From JBDKFK01 sp039798745 (GTDB taxonomy: Bacteria > Patescibacteriota > Microgenomatia > UBA1406 > GWC2-37-13): a stretch of DNA of 64,000 nucleotides. Shown here in pieces: positions 1 through 8,564 of this stretch (positions are counted from its first letter, which is position 1; every line of letters begins with the position of its first letter). The DNA lies in NCBI GenBank assembly GCA_039798745.1, contig JBDKFK010000002.1, positions 1 to 64,000 of the forward strand. Reading direction: 5' to 3'. Under the pieces are notes generated by a model, which saw only the letters and a program-made list of their open reading frames with translations, did not search any database and had not been told where the DNA came from. The position numbers were made by a program, and so were the translations under genes.

Positions 1-2126
1 ACGTAGAATCTATCGCCGTCATCGGCCGTCACGTGGAACCGGTAGGTACCGCACGCGAACGGCAGAGTCCGGGTAAACCGGGCGCTGAAGTAGTCGGTCG
101 GGAGATTGTCTCCCGGCCCGCCGTAACTCCATCCAATGTCGAGGAACGTGGATGTGCCAACGTTCTTGGTCATAGGAGGATATCCCTGGAGCGATTTATT
201 GCCCCAGAAATCGGCGCACCACTGATCGGGCTCACATGAAGGGTAACGGGGCAAGAATCCGGGCCCCTGCCACCACACGTCCATATGAGCTCCACCGCCT
301 TGGTCGTAGAACTCTACTTTGACTTCATGATAGCCGGGTGTAAGTGTCCCCGTCCAGTCATGTCCGTCAAAAGAGGCGTCCCACCAGGCGTCGAGCTTGG
401 TTGTGCCATCGATCAGGATCCGGCATCCATCGTCGTGCTGACAATGGAAGTGATAGTCTCCCCCAGGGAAATTTATCTCCCGCACAAACCGGGCAGACCA
501 GTTATCCACCGGCACATTGCCGGCCGGACTCCCGTTGCCCCAGTCGCGAAAGAGATACTGATCAGTGGTTGTGGTATGGTATGCCACCGAGCCGGACAAA
601 TCCTTGCTCGCGTACACATCCATATTCCAGTAATCGATCGGATGAGGAGGGTTGAAGGTTGCCACCGTGATGGGTATCACGATAGTCGGACCTACATCCA
701 CGTTATTCACATTCAGCCGCCACACGCTCTGGTAGGTACCAGTCTGTTGCGGCGCCGTCATGCGAAAGAGCGAATGCTCTGGGTACTGGAATGTGTACGT
801 GTTGCCCTGCGCCACGTTGTAATGCACTCCCTGCATGGGGTGTGCATTAAACGTATTGCCCAAGGTATCCGGCACGGCGTGCAGATAGGTCGTGGAAGGG
901 AGCGAACCGTTGGTTCGCTTTACCGTGACCGAGGGGTTAAATACCGTGCCGGGTGTGACGTTGATGGGAGCGATTGCGACGACTTGGATGCCGTCACTCG
1001 CCGGAGGTGGTGTGGGAAGTGGTGGTCCTCCAGGTGTGGGGGTAGGGTTACCATCACATGGACTGGAAAGACTGGCCGCTTCCGCGATACTTACGAAGGC
1101 CACAGCTGGTGAGTTCATCTGAGAACTGCCGACACACTGATTTATGAAAACTTCGACTGCCGATACGTTATCGTTGACCAGTGTTCCGTCGCCGAATTTT
1201 TCATTGGCGAAGTAACGAACATTCGACGTGTATGTCTTCTGAGCTGCAGTCCCACCAGATCGGTCAGGATGCTCATATAGCCGCACTGACCAACCTGCTG
1301 GAATCGCAATAGATGACATTGCGTTATTCCAGTGCATTAGGGAGGAAGTATTGAGGTTTGTAACCCCGTTACTACTAATCCTTAATACATCTTTTTGGAA
1401 GTTAGGATCGTTGTAGAGCTGAACTTCACCGACAGCAACCCAGTTACCGTTAGTCACCCTATAACGCTCACCCGCATGCGCGTTTGACGCGTTATTATTT
1501 ATATCGAGATTAACACCTTCTAGCGAGTGACTACCCGTAAACGGAATCGGTGTCCCCGTTGTTCTGTTGTATAGGCTGATATGGACATGAAAGTCAGTGC
1601 TTTTACGCTGACCAAGCACTTGTCCTCTTATGACTGAGTTGCCAACGGACCACTGAGACGTACTGGCAAAATGACCTATCCAAAGTTCAAGGCCATCGCT
1701 TGTTTGTATACCAAGAAAATCGCTGGAAGTCCACGCGATTGTTCCTGACAGCGGTGCTAATATTGTCCGATCTGATGTCAGCGATGTTGGGTTGTCTGGA
1801 TCGTTAGACAAATCCAGGCCATATTGCTGTGTATTGCAATGATCGTGTCCACCATCCGCAGGTGCAGGACAGGGATCGTTTACTCCGGGATTGTTATACC
1901 CGTTGTAAATGATAAATTCCTGCAGTTTTTGGTTTGAACCTTCACCTACAATAATTTTGTAGGGGGCCAAGAGTTGCGTGCTCTGCAAGCCTGGATTTTC
2001 GGCGTAAGCCTTTGGTACCAAGGAGAGCAAACTCCCCGCGATTGATATAACCATCACTGCTAGCAAGATGCCACCGGCGATGCGAATTAAGCTGCTGAGC
2101 GATCGTTGTCGCGAACGAATTTTCAT
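1..2126 (-). CDS. Large secreted multidomain protein (M23-like, crystallin-like, NBR1-Ig-like, PA14), 3' end outside window
   Basis: The reading frame is open from an ATG at 2126 to the window edge, giving 708 codons without a stop. An AGGAGGG site 4 bases upstream fixes the start. Residues 1-42 form a signal peptide ending in KAYA. Residues about 95-190 resemble an M23 (LytM) fold: a Q-Y-G-L-D segment at 101-105, an APLSGTI strand, and H-V-H at 180-182. The first metal-binding His of the usual HxGxD is Gln, so activity is doubtful. Residues about 215-315 look beta/gamma-crystallin-like (LYNDPNF, SVRLYEHPDRSGG). An NPTPTP linker, an NBR1-type Ig domain (about 360-450) and two PA14 domains follow; the second is cut by the window edge. 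PA14 and Ig domains suggest carbohydrate or cell-surface binding. GC is higher than in the genes downstream. Domain names come from motif recognition only. Confidence 0.82.
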   Translation of the reverse strand, partial: MKIRSRQRSLSSLIRIAGGILLAVMVISIAGSLLSLVPKAYAENPGLQSTQLLAPYKIIVGEGSNQKLQEFIIYNGYNNPGVNDPCPAPADGGHDHCNTQQYGLDLSNDPDNPTSLTSDRTILAPLSGTIAWTSSDFLGIQTSDGLELWIGHFASTSQWSVGNSVIRGQVLGQRKSTDFHVHISLYNRTTGTPIPFTGSHSLEGVNLDINNNASNAHAGERYRVTNGNWVAVGEVQLYNDPNFQKDVLRISSNGVTNLNTSSLMHWNNAMSSIAIPAGWSVRLYEHPDRSGGTAAQKTYTSNVRYFANEKFGDGTLVNDNVSAVEVFINQCVGSSQMNSPAVAFVSIAEAASLSSPCDGNPTPTPGGPPLPTPPPASDGIQVVAIAPINVTPGTVFNPSVTVKRTNGSLPSTTYLHAVPDTLGNTFNAHPMQGVHYNVAQGNTYTFQYPEHSLFRMTAPQQTGTYQSVWRLNVNNVDVGPTIVIPITVATFNPPHPIDYWNMDVYASKDLSGSVAYHTTTTDQYLFRDWGNGSPAGNVPVDNWSARFVREINFPGGDYHFHCQHDDGCRILIDGTTKLDAWWDASFDGHDWTGTLTPGYHEVKVEFYDQGGGAHMDVWWQGPGFLPRYPSCEPDQWCADFWGNKSLQGYPPMTKNVGTSTFLDIGWSYGGPGDNLPTDYFSARFTRTLPFACGTYRFHVTADDGDRFY

Positions 2127-2267
2127 TGTACCCTCCTGTGATTCAGAAACAGATTGATGAAAGTAGTAGACATGTGACTCGTGGACATGCGTGTCTCCTT
2201 ATTAGTTGTCGGAGTAAGAGGTACTCCTGTTTTTGTCCGATGCTTCAGAGGATGCGCGAAGCGCATA

Positions 2268-2320
2268 TTTCCGGAAGCACTATAGATACGATAGGTTCAT
2301 ATTTATAGTGCTTCCGGAAA
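2268..2320 (-). promoter_or_regulatory. Perfect 17-bp hairpin in the leader of the secreted multidomain gene
   Basis: The arm at 2268-2284 is perfectly complementary to 2304-2320, with a 19-base loop. A second small hairpin (ATGCGC/GCGCAT, 2253-2267) lies directly beside it. Both fall between the shared-type -10 box at 2390-2395 and the start codon at 2126, so they lie in a long (about 255 nt) 5' UTR. They could be RNA regulatory stems or a REP-like palindrome. There is no U-tract, so a simple terminator is unlikely. Confidence 0.6.
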
Positions 2321-2389
2321 ATCATCTTCTAAGTTTTTCTCACATTGTTAAAGTGCAACATATACCGCTGTAGTGGGGATATATCAGGT

Positions 2390-2444
2390 AGTATACACAT
2401 CAATCAGACAAAATAGAATGACAGTTGTGTCAATTATTTTGACA
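2390..2444 (-). promoter_or_regulatory. Shared operator-promoter, site A (upstream of the multidomain secreted gene)
   Basis: Read on the minus strand, TGTCAA-N5-TTGACA is followed by TGTCATTCT, 19 bases, then a TATACT -10 box (2390-2395). The same arrangement recurs at four other sites in this window (3259-3313, 4065-4119, 6039-6092, 13679-13733). Fixed spacing to the -10 argues for an activator or alternative -35 element. Confidence 0.65.
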
Positions 2445-2521
2445 CGCATTTACGTATAGAAGAAAATATAAGTGCAGAGATAAGTACCTAAATAGGTTGA
2501 TTTACTTATATATAAAACTTA

Positions 2522-3181
2522 TCAGTCAGAGAATCTTATAGTACTAAGTATTCCACTAAGTAGAGAACTGTTATTAGGTTCAAAATCGTTACCAATAACG
2601 AATTCGTAGATTAAATTTTTTCTTATAATGATTATATCTGCGATGGACTTATATGTATAGGCATGAACATTTGATGCAATAATACTGTCAACACCTCCGA
2701 TAGTCATGACTTTTAAGTCGGCACTACTTAAAGCAAGGTTAGTATATTGTAGAAACGGCCCTTTCCCGAGCGCCTTTTCTAAACTGTATTTATTGAAATT
2801 TTCACTTGCTGCAAAATAAAATGCTGCATTCTTATTACTAAAATGAACAGAAGATAAAATGGAAGGATATCCTGTCAACGTAGAATCTATTCTTTCGGTA
2901 TACGTAAAGTCTTTAGGATACCTAAAGTTAATATGTGCTTTTTCATTAGTATACGTTAGCCATCCTGAAGTGTTTACTGGGGTTAGAGTTAGTTGTGGCA
3001 AACTCTGCAACGCTATTGGCGTTGGAGACAGAATAGTAGTAGGTAATGTATTCTGCCCCCCAGCAGTATTCTTAGTTTTGTCAGTTATGGGTTTACGAGC
3101 ACTTTTGAATATGCTTGCGATGATCGCAACTAAGATAATAAGGATGACAATTACATAAGTATTTTTTCTGGCATTTTTCAT
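2522..3181 (-). CDS. Membrane-anchored PsbP/Mog1-like protein
   Basis: 219 residues. There is one N-terminal membrane segment (about 9-26, YVIVILIILVAIIASIF), then a T/P-containing linker (about 30-70). The single ectodomain starts with W-L-T-Y-T-N-E and a F-R-Y-P-K-D-F motif. The Y-x-F-x-Y-P signature recurs in at least six other genes of the island and resembles PsbP/Mog1/DUF1795 folds. This assignment is an inference from pattern, not from alignment. The protein is probably anchored in the cytoplasmic membrane with the domain outside. The gene has its own copy of the shared promoter (3259-3313) and a 5' UTR nearly identical to that of the next gene upstream. Function unknown. Confidence 0.75.
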   Translation of the reverse strand: MKNARKNTYVIVILIILVAIIASIFKSARKPITDKTKNTAGGQNTLPTTILSPTPIALQSLPQLTLTPVNTSGWLTYTNEKAHINFRYPKDFTYTERIDSTLTGYPSILSSVHFSNKNAAFYFAASENFNKYSLEKALGKGPFLQYTNLALSSADLKVMTIGGVDSIIASNVHAYTYKSIADIIIIRKNLIYEFVIGNDFEPNNSSLLSGILSTIRFSD

Positions 3182-3238
3182 ATTATAGGTATTTTATATT
3201 ATTAACAGTTAAAATGCAACTTAGCCCTTTGTGATGCT
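3182..3238 (-). repeat. Conserved 57-nt 5' UTR, copy 1
   Basis: This segment lies between the -10 (3259-3264) and the ATG at 3181. It matches 3990-4046 at 53 of 57 positions, although the two proteins that follow are strongly diverged. Confidence 0.8.
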
Positions 3239-3258
3239 CAAGAGGTCTGTTTGATGAT

Positions 3259-3313
3259 AGTATACAATATGGTTTAGTAAAGGAGAATGACAGATGAGTC
3301 AAGAAGCTTGACA
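3259..3313 (-). promoter_or_regulatory. Shared operator-promoter, site B
   Basis: On the minus strand TGTCAAGCTTCTTGACTC is followed by TGTCATTCT, 19 bases and TATACT (3259-3264). It drives the gene at 3181 with a predicted UTR of about 70 nt. Confidence 0.7.
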
Positions 3314-3374
3314 GTTATTTTAGGTATCTATATATCCAAATAAATGAAAGTGGATATAAAGATTGAAGCGTTTT

Positions 3375-3989
3375 TTACATTAATTTAAAAGTATCTAAAA
3401 TCTGTTGAGATTCAAGATCATTTATTGGATAGGCGAATATGTAAACATATACTCCATTTTTTACGTAACGCATAAGGTATGTCCCTTCAATCAGTTCTCC
3501 ACTCCGCCCAAAATCTATGCTGTGTGTTACAGTAAATTGGTAGCCGGAGATATCATTTATATTTGAAACGTCTATACTACCTACTTTCTTGTCTTTTAAA
3601 TATGCATTTGGCTTTGCATTATTTTGCTTCCATTCTGCAAGTACGAAATCTTTGAGAGTTTTGCCATTTGAATTTAATATGATAAGTCTGAACTTTTTAA
3701 GCTGAATCATATTTGCTAACTCTGGTTGATTTAATGCACTGTCGGCCTCATCAATATATGATGGATACTCAATACTAAATGAATATTTATTGTTGACTAT
3801 TTTTAGCCATTTCACTACTTCTGTTGGAGTAGGGTTGCTCGTGGGAAGAATAGTTTTTGATAGAGTATTCATATTTATTCCAGTTGTTGGACGAGAGTTT
3901 GATTTCATATAAACGGAATATCCACTAAAAACTCCTATTACAGCAAGAAAACCTAAAAGATAAATACGGTTAGTATGTTTATTTTTCAT
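3375..3989 (-). CDS. Membrane-anchored PsbP/Mog1-like protein, paralogue
   Basis: 204 residues. The order is the same as in the neighbour at 2522-3181: a short basic start, a membrane segment (about 10-27), a Thr/Pro linker (LPTSNPTPTEVV, about 48-58), then one domain opening with W-L-K-I-V-N-N-K and S-I-E-Y-P-S-Y. The two proteins are weakly similar, but their leaders are almost identical, which points to tandem duplication with conserved control. Predicted to be an extracytoplasmic anchored protein. Ligand and role are unknown. Confidence 0.75.
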   Translation of the reverse strand: MKNKHTNRIYLLGFLAVIGVFSGYSVYMKSNSRPTTGINMNTLSKTILPTSNPTPTEVVKWLKIVNNKYSFSIEYPSYIDEADSALNQPELANMIQLKKFRLIILNSNGKTLKDFVLAEWKQNNAKPNAYLKDKKVGSIDVSNINDISGYQFTVTHSIDFGRSGELIEGTYLMRYVKNGVYVYIFAYPINDLESQQILDTFKLM

Positions 3990-4046
3990 ATTATAGGTAT
4001 TTTATATTATTAATAGTTGAAGTGTAACTTAGCCCTTTGTGATGCT
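3990..4046 (-). repeat. Conserved 57-nt 5' UTR, copy 2
   Basis: Same element as 3182-3238 with four substitutions. It lies between the -10 box (4065-4070) and the ATG at 3989. Confidence 0.8.
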
Positions 4047-4064
4047 TAATATATACACTCCTGT

Positions 4065-4119
4065 ATTATATCGCAGGCTCATCTGAAATGGAATGACAGT
4101 CATGGCAACATGTGTGACA
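4065..4119 (-). promoter_or_regulatory. Shared operator-promoter, site C
   Basis: Minus-strand order: TGTCAC-N5-TTGCCA variant, then TGTCATTCC, 19 bases, TATAAT (4065-4070). The distal half-sites are the most degenerate of the five copies. The TGTCATTCC-N19-TATAAT core is intact. Confidence 0.65.
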
Positions 4120-4125
4120 ACACAT

Positions 4126-5205
4126 TTACCTCTCCTCCGCCCTTATCCCTTCCCCCAAAAACCACCACAAAAATACCAGCGAACACACACTTAACGGATT
4201 AAATGAAGCCATGGTTATATACCCTACAAACGCCACTAGCGCGGGAATGTGTTTACTTCGTGTATGAGCCTTTACTGCGCTTACTATAAGAAATATGAAT
4301 GCCGAAAGGCCTATGAGGCCGGTCTGTATGAACCAGTCTATAAATACATTGTGCGCGCTGTCGACATAGGCATACTGTACAGGGTTTTCGTTTGCTTTGG
4401 CTATGGTACGCATAACATTCTCGGCGTTGCCGAAGCCTGAGCCGGTAAAAGGATACCGGGCACCCGCCAATATACCTGTTTTCCATATCTCCAGTCTATT
4501 TTCAAAAACGCCGGTGACATCTATGAAGGGTAGCACATAACTGAGCGCTATACAGATAAAACATATGGCAAGAATAGAGCGCAGACGCCATTGTCGGCGA
4601 TACAAAATAACAAAAAGTAGCTCTATACAAAAAGCGATTAAGCCGGAGTGAGAGCCGGTGAGATATAACAAAGCGGTTACTAACAGAGCCGTTACTATTT
4701 TTATTTTTCTTGAAGAATAAAAGAACACAAACGGAAACAGAACCACGGCAACTGCCGCGAGAGCATTGGGTTCACCCAGGGTGCCTATATACCGGCCGCT
4801 TTGATTGGGAGGTATAAACAGGGCCGAAAGCAGCAATAGTACAATAGCTATGAACGGCACCATCCACGGAATGTTCTTTGGTTTCAACCGCTGCCCCACC
4901 AGCGCGAATGCCATGAGATGAACCATAAGTACTGTTCCCTGTAGCCGGAACACATTGCCAAACACAATAAGCTGTTCGTGGGGTTGGATAAGATTCCATA
5001 TGCCAATAATGGCTATCACTCCAAGAGCTATGAATGCCGGTTTGTATACCATAATCTTTTTCCACTTCCATACGGTAACAACAAGCAAGAGTTGTATAAG
5101 AAACTCGGCTACAAATACTTTGGGTGGCTCAAATGGTGTGTTCATCCACGGGAGATATATAAAGGGAAGTATAAAGAGAAGAAAAACTGTGATTGCAGGG
5201 ATCAT
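4126..5205 (-). CDS. O-antigen ligase-like polytopic membrane protein
   Basis: 359 residues with about ten hydrophobic segments. The large periplasmic loop carries the Wzy/WaaL-family (PF04932-like) signature: NRLEIWKTG, then GSGFGNAE, then D-S-A-H-N-V-F-I-D-W followed by QTGLIGL. Such proteins polymerise or transfer lipid-linked glycans to an acceptor at the outer face of the membrane. Here that could mean surface polysaccharide or glycoprotein glycosylation. The gene ends 137 bases before the anchored-protein gene at 3989. A TAAAAT box lies 6 bases before the ATG, so the mRNA is probably leaderless. The exact acceptor cannot be told from sequence. Confidence 0.85.
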   Translation of the reverse strand: MIPAITVFLLFILPFIYLPWMNTPFEPPKVFVAEFLIQLLLVVTVWKWKKIMVYKPAFIALGVIAIIGIWNLIQPHEQLIVFGNVFRLQGTVLMVHLMAFALVGQRLKPKNIPWMVPFIAIVLLLLSALFIPPNQSGRYIGTLGEPNALAAVAVVLFPFVFFYSSRKIKIVTALLVTALLYLTGSHSGLIAFCIELLFVILYRRQWRLRSILAICFICIALSYVLPFIDVTGVFENRLEIWKTGILAGARYPFTGSGFGNAENVMRTIAKANENPVQYAYVDSAHNVFIDWFIQTGLIGLSAFIFLIVSAVKAHTRSKHIPALVAFVGYITMASFNPLSVCSLVFLWWFLGEGIRAEER

Positions 5206-5237
5206 AATTTCATTTTAGCAGAGATATAATTATTACA

Positions 5238-5267
5238 AAAAACCCCCGCAGATCGCGGGGGTTTTTG
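5238..5267. terminator. Bidirectional Rho-independent terminator
   Basis: CCCCCGC/GCGGGGG stem with a 5-base loop, flanked by A-runs on one side and T-runs on the other. It works best for the minus-strand gene ending at 5281 and insulates the ligase gene at 5205. Confidence 0.9.
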
Positions 5268-5280
5268 TATCGCGTGTTTC

Positions 5281-5919
5281 TTAACGAGCGCGTGACATAT
5301 AGAACACAGCATTTTTACCTGCTGTGGTTTTTGCTTTCATCCATGCAGACCAATCGCTACTCGCGCATCCGCGGTGAGCACTGATCTTAAAGTAATAGGT
5401 TTTGTTGGGTGAGAGATGACCAACCACTATTTTCTGTACACCTTTGTTATTCGATGTTGTCCAGCTATAGCCGTGTTCATCTTTCATTGAGTTGCCGTAT
5501 ATTACGCTATAACCTGTGGCATCAGACAACGGTGTGTAATACAAGGTTGCTGTAGTCTTGTTGGTGTTTACCTGGAACAATACCGGTTTGTTGGTGGGCT
5601 TGGAATCACCGCATCTCCATGGGCCGTTATTCTGAGATCCGTTATTGGAGTTTGATGAATTGTTGGAATTGTTATTGTTATTATCGTTGTTTGAATTATT
5701 CTGGTTTCCGTTGTTCTGGTTGTTTGATGGTGGGGTTTCGGGGCTTGATACAGGAGGCGCAAAGATAGGCGTAGGGGTTGCACCTTCTGGACTTGTTATG
5801 GGATTTAGTTCACCATCGTTACCAGCGAATATAGTATTAGTAAATAATGAGGACTGTGCGGAAAACACAAATCCTGAAACGAACGCAAGGGTTAGCATGA
5901 CAGCCAATTTCCTTTTCAT
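5281..5919 (-). CDS. Secreted fibronectin type III protein with Asn-rich linker
   Basis: 212 residues. The signal peptide (1-21, LAVMLTLAFVSGFVFSAQ) is followed by a Pro/Thr stretch and an extreme Asn-rich, low-complexity linker (about 66-100). A single Fn3-like domain (about 108-200) follows, with the typical PVLFQVNTNKTTATLYYTP and NKTYYFKISA strands. Two Cys flank the domain. Fn3 modules in bacterial exoproteins usually mediate adhesion or spacing. The gene has its own copy of the shared operator-promoter (6039-6092) and ends at a strong terminator. No catalytic domain is seen. Confidence 0.8.
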   Translation of the reverse strand: MKRKLAVMLTLAFVSGFVFSAQSSLFTNTIFAGNDGELNPITSPEGATPTPIFAPPVSSPETPPSNNQNNGNQNNSNNDNNNNNSNNSSNSNNGSQNNGPWRCGDSKPTNKPVLFQVNTNKTTATLYYTPLSDATGYSVIYGNSMKDEHGYSWTTSNNKGVQKIVVGHLSPNKTYYFKISAHRGCASSDWSAWMKAKTTAGKNAVFYMSRAR

Positions 5920-6038
5920 AGAGTTTGAGATATGCCAAAGGCATTAATTAGTATATGGTGGAATTATACACCCGTCAGTCAATATAGTCAAATACTATAA
6001 GTATTAATAATGGGAGGTGCAAAATCACATAGTATAGT

Positions 6039-6092
6039 ATTATATACGTAATTTCTAGGAAGGGAATGACAAATGAGTCAAGATGTTTGACA
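6039..6092 (-). promoter_or_regulatory. Shared operator-promoter, site D (Fn3 gene)
   Basis: Minus strand: TGTCAA-N5-TTGACTC, then TGTCATTCC, 18 bases, TATAAT (6039-6044). It sits between the stop of the 6130-6651 gene and the Fn3 gene, giving a UTR of about 110 nt. Confidence 0.7.
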
Positions 6093-6129
6093 GCTAGTTT
6101 AGCTGTTTATACGTATGCCAGAAATATGC

Positions 6130-6651
6130 CTATTGCGCGTTAAACAAGATAGAAGAGATTACTTGCTCAGCCACAGGCCATACATCTTCGGGGAAATACT
6201 TTATAAGAACTAAATGGCCATATTTATATATGTAATAGGTTATGCCGGTAGATCCACATATTCCAGCATCACAATAGGTATATGACTTTTTTATATTCCA
6301 AGTTAGACTATTTATCACTACCTGAGATGATGCAGGTTCTATAGCAGGAAAAACTCTATTGGGTGTGATATTATCTATCAAAACTCTAATTTCTTTAGTT
6401 CCTGAAGTAAATATACGGCCATTGTTGTTAGGCGTAAATTCTTCAGGATACTGAAATGCGATATTGTGTATTTTATCAATATGCCATTTCCAGCCTTTTT
6501 TTGAAGCTGGTAGTTGTTTTATAGTGGCCACAGGTTTTGTGGTATAGGTTGTGGGTTTAGTTTTATGAGCATTGAATAGTTTGAACGAGACTATTCCCAT
6601 TATGGCAATGCCTAACACAGACCCTACAATGAGATATTCACTGTTTTTCAT
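6130..6651 (-). CDS. Membrane-anchored PsbP/Mog1-like protein, last gene of the eight-gene operon
   Basis: 173 residues. There is an N-terminal membrane segment (about 6-24), a short T/P linker (KTKPTTYTTKPV), then one domain starting W-K-W-H-I-D-K with A-F-Q-Y-P-E-E-F at about 68-75. Two Cys occur in an YCDAGICGS loop. It begins one base after the stop of the 6653-7756 gene, so it is translated as part of the operon running from 13603. Function unknown. Confidence 0.75.
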   Translation of the reverse strand: MKNSEYLIVGSVLGIAIMGIVSFKLFNAHKTKPTTYTTKPVATIKQLPASKKGWKWHIDKIHNIAFQYPEEFTPNNNGRIFTSGTKEIRVLIDNITPNRVFPAIEPASSQVVINSLTWNIKKSYTYCDAGICGSTGITYYIYKYGHLVLIKYFPEDVWPVAEQVISSILFNAQ

Positions 6652-6652
6652 A

Positions 6653-7756
6653 TTATTGGTTTGTAAACTTAATGTACCTGATCATTGTGCTAAATATTTT
6701 TAGTACATCTTCTCTTTCTCTTTCACCATACTCCACTTCAAATCTATATAGTTTATCGTTATTGGCTATCAGTGCTGCAGCTTTGTTTGGAGGTGACTGA
6801 AAGGAATATATTACGGCAGTGTGACCATCTATCTGAGTCTTCTTTTTTTCTGAAATAATATAATCTGCGTTATCATACCAATTAGTTAATGGTTGATTTG
6901 CATCATATTTGTCTACAAACATCGTTATTAATCCTCCCTCATTCAAACCACCAGGAATTACAACTGAAAGGTTTGGACTACTAAACACTGGCTGAGATGC
7001 TTTTCTGTAAGTCCAAATAATTGGATAGTATAAAGAAATATCGTATTCGTTCATATGTAGTCGCTGCATTCCTGACAGATCTCTATATTTCTGACATATG
7101 TCTGTTTCTGTAAATTTAATTGAGTGTAAAATTCTGGTAAATAAGGTGGCGTATTCTTTTGTGTTGAGGAAGTCGGCGTTCATCGAAAAAGTCTGTTTTC
7201 CTTTGAAAAATTTAATATCAACATGGCTTCCTTCATAGCCGAATTTTCTGATTGTAGTATTTCGTACATATACTTCAGCATTATCTATGTTTTGTATCCT
7301 TTTGTATGAGGTATTTTTTACTATAGTATCTTTGAATTCGTTATTGAGAGTTCCTATTAACATTGATGTATTATGGTTATATGGGTCGCTATGTATTGTG
7401 ACTTCAATCCCATTAAAAATCGGATATTCATTGTTCTTATAGCTTCCTCCAATACCAGCAATCTCCGGCAGATATATTAAATATTGTGGAGACGGATTCA
7501 TGTATTTATCGTGAGTGATATCTGTAAGTAATACATAGGTCATGTCTGTACTAGATTTAATTGTCATGGATGAGGGAACAGTAAATTCAAAACATTTTCC
7601 CTTATCTGACTGTATTTTCCATGCGAATGTATTGATAAGAAGACTATTGATTTGGATTTTTCGTAGAGTTATTTGCAAAAGAAATGATTTGTATAACGCA
7701 ATAGTTAATAATAGTGCAACTATTACTGCTGTGATAGTATATTTGAGATGTTTCAT
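6653..7756 (-). CDS. Membrane-anchored protein with two PsbP/Mog1-like domains
   Basis: 367 residues. The membrane segment is at about 7-27. Two domains of about 160 residues follow. The second carries the motif best (MNEYDISLYYPIIWTYRK, about 235-252). The first keeps the opening F-A-W-K-I and F-E-F-T-V-P. It lacks the Thr/Pro linker found in its neighbours. It lies 22 bases downstream of the 7779-8564 gene and 1 base upstream of the 6651 start. Tandem domains suggest internal duplication within this family. Function unknown. Confidence 0.72.
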   Translation of the reverse strand: MKHLKYTITAVIVALLLTIALYKSFLLQITLRKIQINSLLINTFAWKIQSDKGKCFEFTVPSSMTIKSSTDMTYVLLTDITHDKYMNPSPQYLIYLPEIAGIGGSYKNNEYPIFNGIEVTIHSDPYNHNTSMLIGTLNNEFKDTIVKNTSYKRIQNIDNAEVYVRNTTIRKFGYEGSHVDIKFFKGKQTFSMNADFLNTKEYATLFTRILHSIKFTETDICQKYRDLSGMQRLHMNEYDISLYYPIIWTYRKASQPVFSSPNLSVVIPGGLNEGGLITMFVDKYDANQPLTNWYDNADYIISEKKKTQIDGHTAVIYSFQSPPNKAAALIANNDKLYRFEVEYGEREREDVLKIFSTMIRYIKFTNQ

Positions 7757-7778
7757 AATATATTGTGCGTTGACTTAG

Positions 7779-8564
7779 TTAATAGTCAGTTCCTTTTATT
7801 GACGTGATTATCGCGTCTAGCTCAGCGAGTTGGGCAGCATCCGGGTTGCCATGTACTCTCGGAAACTCTAGAAGGATCCCAGGTCCCTGAAAATTGTCAG
7901 GAGGATTATGCAGATCAAGAAATGTACCAGCGCCCTGCTTGCAGACTTCATAGTCCATGCCGGAAGCCATGTCCCACTCGTTATTTGAAATAGAGTACTG
8001 CGGATATTTTTCTCCCTCAATATGCTGATTAAGTGTGACTGTTTTAGAATAAAAATATCCTTTACTATCTTTAACTCGGTACCATCCGTTGGAGAGGCCT
8101 TCATAGCTTGCTGTATTACTACATACTATTCCGGCAGAGTCATATGCTTTATCAAAAAGTAAATCCAGAGAAACGTCACTTTTTGAGAGTCTTATACCCA
8201 TACATCTCTCGTGACAGGACGGAAAGTACGAAGAAATAAATACGCCGGGGTCTTTTATGCCAAACTTTTTTTGTGTAACCGTCCAGTCGGAACCATAGGC
8301 TATAGTGAAACCAGGTAAGTTGGTGAATTGATCTGGAGGTCCTACGGTTGGAGCAGGCGTTGTGGTGGGAGTGATCGTGGGAGATGTGGTAGGAGCGTTC
8401 GCGGATGTAACAGAAGGAACAAGAGAAGCGAGACTGTTTGCTGGCGTTTTGGCAGGCTGAGCTTTGTAGTCGTATATAAGAAGACCGATAGCGGCGCTAA
8501 AGAAAATAAGCCCCGAAGCAAGCCAGACGGTATGATACGAATGCCATTGATTATTGTTTTTCAT
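7779..8564 (-). CDS. WHxYHTVWL-type anchored protein with PsbP-like ectodomain
   Basis: 261 residues from the ATG at 8564. An AAGGAA site just upstream supports this start over the earlier in-frame ATG at 8588. The N-terminus has W-H-S-Y-H-T-V-W-L directly before the membrane segment, a motif shared with the genes at 9005 and 9967. A TSPTITPTTTPAPTV linker (about 57-71) leads to an ectodomain with F-T-I-A-Y-G-S-D-W. Six Cys suggest disulfides, including CHERC, and imply an oxidising exterior. It overlaps the upstream membrane gene by 14 bases (translational coupling). Confidence 0.75.
   Translation of the reverse strand: MKNNNQWHSYHTVWLASGLIFFSAAIGLLIYDYKAQPAKTPANSLASLVPSVTSANAPTTSPTITPTTTPAPTVGPPDQFTNLPGFTIAYGSDWTVTQKKFGIKDPGVFISSYFPSCHERCMGIRLSKSDVSLDLLFDKAYDSAGIVCSNTASYEGLSNGWYRVKDSKGYFYSKTVTLNQHIEGEKYPQYSISNNEWDMASGMDYEVCKQGAGTFLDLHNPPDNFQGPGILLEFPRVHGNPDAAQLAELDAIITSIKGTDY

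Noticed and set aside
285..1112. Long plus-strand ORF of 275 codons
   Set aside because: It lies antisense to the multidomain secreted gene, has no ribosome site, and its Arg/His/Val-rich composition is typical of an antisense shadow.
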